From CBDHCC01 sp965219235 (GTDB lineage: Bacteria; Pseudomonadota; Alphaproteobacteria; Sphingomonadales; Sphingomonadaceae), in the NCBI GenBank assembly GCA_965219235.1, contig OZ244721.1, positions 1,674,001 through 1,738,000 of the forward strand: a stretch of 64,000 bases of DNA, read 5' to 3'. Under the pieces are notes generated by a model that saw only the letters and a program-made list of their open reading frames with translations, was not told the origin of the DNA and did not search any database. The number at the start of each line of letters is the position of its first letter. Positions within the stretch are counted from its first letter, which is position 1. Made by a program: the position numbers and the translations under genes. This document shows, in pieces, positions 61,717 to 64,000 of this stretch.

Positions 61717-63105
61717 CTACCGCACGCCGTCCGGCCACAGGATGACCCGCACCGTCTGGAGAAGGATCAGCAGGTCCAGGAACGGCGAATAGTTCTTGGC
61801 GTAGTAGAGGTCGTATTCCAGCTTGTTGCGCGCGTCCTCCAGGCTGGCGCCGTAGGGATAGTTGATCTGCGCCCAGCCGGTGATGCCCGGCTTCACCATG
61901 TGGCGCTCGCCATAGTATTTCAGCTTCTCGGCCAGGCCCTCCACGAACTCCGGCCGCTCGGGACGCGGGCCGACGAAGGACATCTCGCCGCGCAGCACGC
62001 TGACCGTCTGGGGCAGCTCGTCGATGCGGGTGGCCCGGATCAGCTTGCCCACCCGCGTCACGCGCGGATCGCGGTGGGCGGCCCACACCGCCCGGCCGTC
62101 CTTTTCGGCGTCGGCCGCCATCGAGCGCAGCTTGATGATGGTGAACGGCTCGCCATAGAGCCCGACGCGCCGCTGGCGGAAGAAGGCCGGTCCGCGCGAT
62201 TCGAGCTTCACCGCGAGCGCGAACAGCGCGATCACGGGCGCCGTCAGCGCCAGCAGCGCCGCGCTCACCACCACGTCGAACACCCGCTTGGCCGCCGCCG
62301 AGATCGTGCGGCCCGAGGAGAAGCCGTCGGAGAAGATCAGCCAGGAGGGGTTGAGGCTGTCGAGGTCGACCCGCCCCGTCTCGCGCTCCAGGAAGGTCGA
62401 GATTTCGCTGACGTGCAGGCCGGTGGTCTTGATCCGGACGAGGTCGCCCAGCGGCAGGGCGTTGCGGCGCTCCTCCATGGCCAGCACGACCTCGCTCGCG
62501 TTCAGCAGGACCATGTGGTCGGACAGGTTGTCGATCGCGGAACGGTTGACCGCCTCCTCCACCGCGGACGGCCCGTCGTTCATGGCGACGAAGCCGACCG
62601 GCACGAACCCCGCGCCCTCGCGGCGCCCGAGCTCCCGGATGCGCGCGGCGCGCGGGCCGGCGCCCAGCACCACGATGCGCCGCTTGAACACCTCGCCGCC
62701 CAGCGTCTTGCCGAGCAGCACGCGCACACCCAGCAGCAGCAGCACCGACACCGCCATGGCGTAGAGCAGGTTGGACCGCCAGAAGCCCAGGCCGGGCACC
62801 AGGAAGAACAGCGCCGCGAGCCCCAGCACGCCGAGCGACACCGCCACCAGCAGCCGTGCCGTGGCGAAGCGCAGCGAGGCGAGCGCGTCGGCCCCGTACA
62901 CCCCCACCGCCACCATCGCCAGCTCGACGCCGATCGTGTAGACCGACAGCTCGACCCAGCGCGTGGACAGCGGGTCCGGCCGGCTGCCGATCTCCCTCAG
63001 CCGCCAGATCCACGCGATCTCGGCGGAGGCGAACAGCGCCACCAGGTCGCACAGTCCCAGGAGCAGGACGGCGTGGGGCACATAATGCTTGAACAGTCGG
63101 ATCAT
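61717..63105 (-). CDS. Exopolysaccharide polyprenyl glycosylphosphotransferase (sugar transferase)
   Basis: 462 aa. N-terminal helices, then a middle CoA-binding-like domain (KRRIVVLGAGPRAARIREL), and a bacterial sugar-transferase core: FDVVVSAALLALTAPVIALFA, ESRGPAFFRQRRVGLYGEPF, IDELPQTVSVLRGEMSFVGPRP and KPGITGWAQINYPYGASLEDA. This TIGR03013-type enzyme transfers a sugar phosphate to undecaprenyl phosphate to start polymer synthesis. No other polysaccharide gene is adjacent within the window. Confidence 0.93.
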   Translation of the reverse strand: MIRLFKHYVPHAVLLLGLCDLVALFASAEIAWIWRLREIGSRPDPLSTRWVELSVYTIGVELAMVAVGVYGADALASLRFATARLLVAVSLGVLGLAALFFLVPGLGFWRSNLLYAMAVSVLLLLGVRVLLGKTLGGEVFKRRIVVLGAGPRAARIRELGRREGAGFVPVGFVAMNDGPSAVEEAVNRSAIDNLSDHMVLLNASEVVLAMEERRNALPLGDLVRIKTTGLHVSEISTFLERETGRVDLDSLNPSWLIFSDGFSSGRTISAAAKRVFDVVVSAALLALTAPVIALFALAVKLESRGPAFFRQRRVGLYGEPFTIIKLRSMAADAEKDGRAVWAAHRDPRVTRVGKLIRATRIDELPQTVSVLRGEMSFVGPRPERPEFVEGLAEKLKYYGERHMVKPGITGWAQINYPYGASLEDARNKLEYDLYYAKNYSPFLDLLILLQTVRVILWPDGVR

Positions 63106-63190
63106 CGGCCGGTTCGCTCGCTCCGACCGCCGCCTTAGGACTCAAACGTAAACAGAGTCATGCGCTGGCACCCGTTCGACAGGCAGGGGA

Positions 63191-63216
63191 GCGAGCGCCC
63201 GGGACCGGGCGCTCGC
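63191..63216 (-). terminator. Perfect hairpin downstream of the small membrane protein gene
   Basis: GCGAGCGCCCG / CGGGCGCTCGC, 11-bp stem with a 4-base loop, located 8 bp after the stop of the preceding minus-strand gene. No T-run follows, so termination is only likely. Confidence 0.5.
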
Positions 63217-63223
63217 CGCCGCC

Positions 63224-63505
63224 TCACTGGACGGCGTTGGTCACCGCGTCGCCCGCCTTCTCGGCGGTGTCGCCGACGGACTTGGCGGCGTCGGTGACCG
63301 CGGCGCTCTCCGTCGCGTCGCGATTGTCGGCGCGCAGCAGGAAATAGCCGCCGATCGCCAGCGCGGCGAGCAGCAGGATGACCAGGATGGCGGTTCCCCC
63401 GCCACCGCCGCGCCGCTCGACCACGACCCGGTCGCCCTCGGTGCGCTCGATCGTGCGCTCGCTCACCGTGCCGTCGGTGCGTTCCGTGATGCGTTCGTCG
63501 GCCAT
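63224..63505 (-). CDS. Small single-pass membrane protein, function unknown
   Basis: 93 aa from ATG 63505. A charged N-terminus (MADERITERTDGTVSERTIE) with a Glu/Arg/Thr repeat, then a hydrophobic helix TAILVILLLAALAIGGYFLLRA and a small Ala-rich tail. It is reminiscent of sphingomonad envelope or stress proteins; no family recognised. Confidence 0.65.
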   Translation of the reverse strand: MADERITERTDGTVSERTIERTEGDRVVVERRGGGGGTAILVILLLAALAIGGYFLLRADNRDATESAAVTDAAKSVGDTAEKAGDAVTNAVQ

Positions 63506-63593
63506 GCGATGTCCCCTTACAAGTGCGACCGCGATGTCGCGATCGCCGAATCCCGTCCCGTGCCCGTACGCCACCACGCAACGCCCGGCGCTG

Positions 63594-64000
63594 TCAACCC
63601 TCGCCATCCACCCGCGACGGAACGGCCCGCTGCGGACAGCCGATCCGGCCGCACGCCGCGCAGCCCGGCCCGATCGGCTGGACCGGGTCCGCGACCGCCG
63701 CGGCGTGGGAGGCCCCGAGTCCCTCCTTCAGCCGCTCGTCCAGGATCAGCGCCACGGCGAAGCGCGCCACGGCACCCCCCGCCCCGCCGGTCGGCACCTC
63801 CACCGTCCGCGCGGTCGTCAGCCAGCGGCCGCCGTCCTCCAGCGCCACCACCTGCCGCGCGACCTCACCCGGACGCTCGAAGGCCCGGAGCGCCAGCCAC
63901 AGCGGACACAGCCCCCGCGCCTCGACGAGCGGCGAGCCGCCCGCGCCCGCGATCCGCCGCGAGACCTGCGCCGCGCGATCGAACCGCAGCAGGCCGAAGG
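63594..64000 (-). CDS. ScfR/DUF2083-type transcriptional regulator, C-terminal part only
   Basis: The minus-strand frame enters from the window edge as FGLLRFDRAAQVSRRIAGAG, runs on with GLCPLWLALRAFERPGEVARQ and closes with PIGPGCAACGRIGCPQRAVP, the Cys-rich end of XRE-family/DUF2083 short-chain fatty acyl regulators. Its N-terminal helix-turn-helix is outside the window. Probable control of acyl-CoA or lipid metabolism by family analogy. Confidence 0.7.
   Translation of the reverse strand, partial: FGLLRFDRAAQVSRRIAGAGGSPLVEARGLCPLWLALRAFERPGEVARQVVALEDGGRWLTTARTVEVPTGGAGGAVARFAVALILDERLKEGLGASHAAAVADPVQPIGPGCAACGRIGCPQRAVPSRVDGEG

Noticed and set aside
58759..63138. A 1459-codon open frame on the plus strand across infB-nusA-rimP
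   Set aside because: It is antisense to well-identified genes, with Arg/Ala/His-rich composition typical of shadow frames in very high-GC DNA.

Overview
The window looks like a chromosomal segment of a yellow-pigmented sphingomonad (Alphaproteobacteria, Sphingomonas-like). This rests on a very high GC content, a nostoxanthin/zeaxanthin-type carotenoid cluster (crtY-crtI-crtB with a sterol-desaturase-type hydroxylase), a circularly permuted two-piece tmRNA of the alphaproteobacterial type, a mitochondrial-type complex I accessory subunit (NDUFS4-like), and short hairpin repeats between genes. I see no prophage, transposase, CRISPR array, tRNA or rRNA gene. Genus-level placement is inference.

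Layout. 1-2.7 kb: 3'-truncated acyl-CoA ligase, a small calcium-repeat secreted protein, a small conserved protein. 2.8-9.7 kb: carotenoid block crtY, crtI, a LOG-family nucleotide hydrolase coupled to crtB, a di-iron membrane hydroxylase, a DUF2141 protein and a MipA/OmpV porin. 9.8-13 kb: an acyltransferase-3/SGNH O-acetylase and a methyltransferase. 12.9-14.9 kb: TPP riboswitch plus thiC. 15-21 kb: complete tripartite RND efflux operon (MFP, RND pump, outer membrane channel). 21.3-24 kb: tonB-exbB-exbD-exbD energy-transduction operon. 24-31.4 kb: secreted protein; GST-folB-folM operon with 4-bp overlaps; GNAT; an aspartyl protease diverging from a PadR regulator over a near-perfect palindrome; DUF1285, CoA-pyrophosphatase and CCA-adding enzyme. 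31.6-45 kb: MscS channel, topoisomerase IB, PfpI protein, galU, msrA, M48 peptidase, glpK, YbjN, ubiK, tspO, tlyA, TMEM175, ispB, hydrolase, NDUFS4-like. 45-49.7 kb: NUDIX, two TPM proteins and LemA; mscL; a frameshifted DUF1232 gene; tmRNA; a small lipoprotein. 50-61.6 kb: the conserved transcription/translation operon rimP-nusA-ylxR-infB-(thioesterase)-rbfA-(vapBC)-tdk-truB-rpsO-pnp, all on the minus strand. 61.7-64 kb: exopolysaccharide-initiating sugar transferase, a small membrane protein and a partial ScfR-type regulator.

The most unusual signals are two palindromic repeat elements sitting in frame inside essential-pathway genes (ylxR, 120 bp = 40 codons; truB, about 100 bp with 25-bp inverted ends). 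The ylxR copy resembles the many intergenic composite hairpin repeats found elsewhere in the window. Other points of note are a PadR operator candidate, an insertion of vapBC into the translation operon, tandem identical-loop hairpins at the tmRNA 3' end, and a one-base frameshift in a DUF1232 gene. I found no clear multi-gene system that is entirely undescribed.
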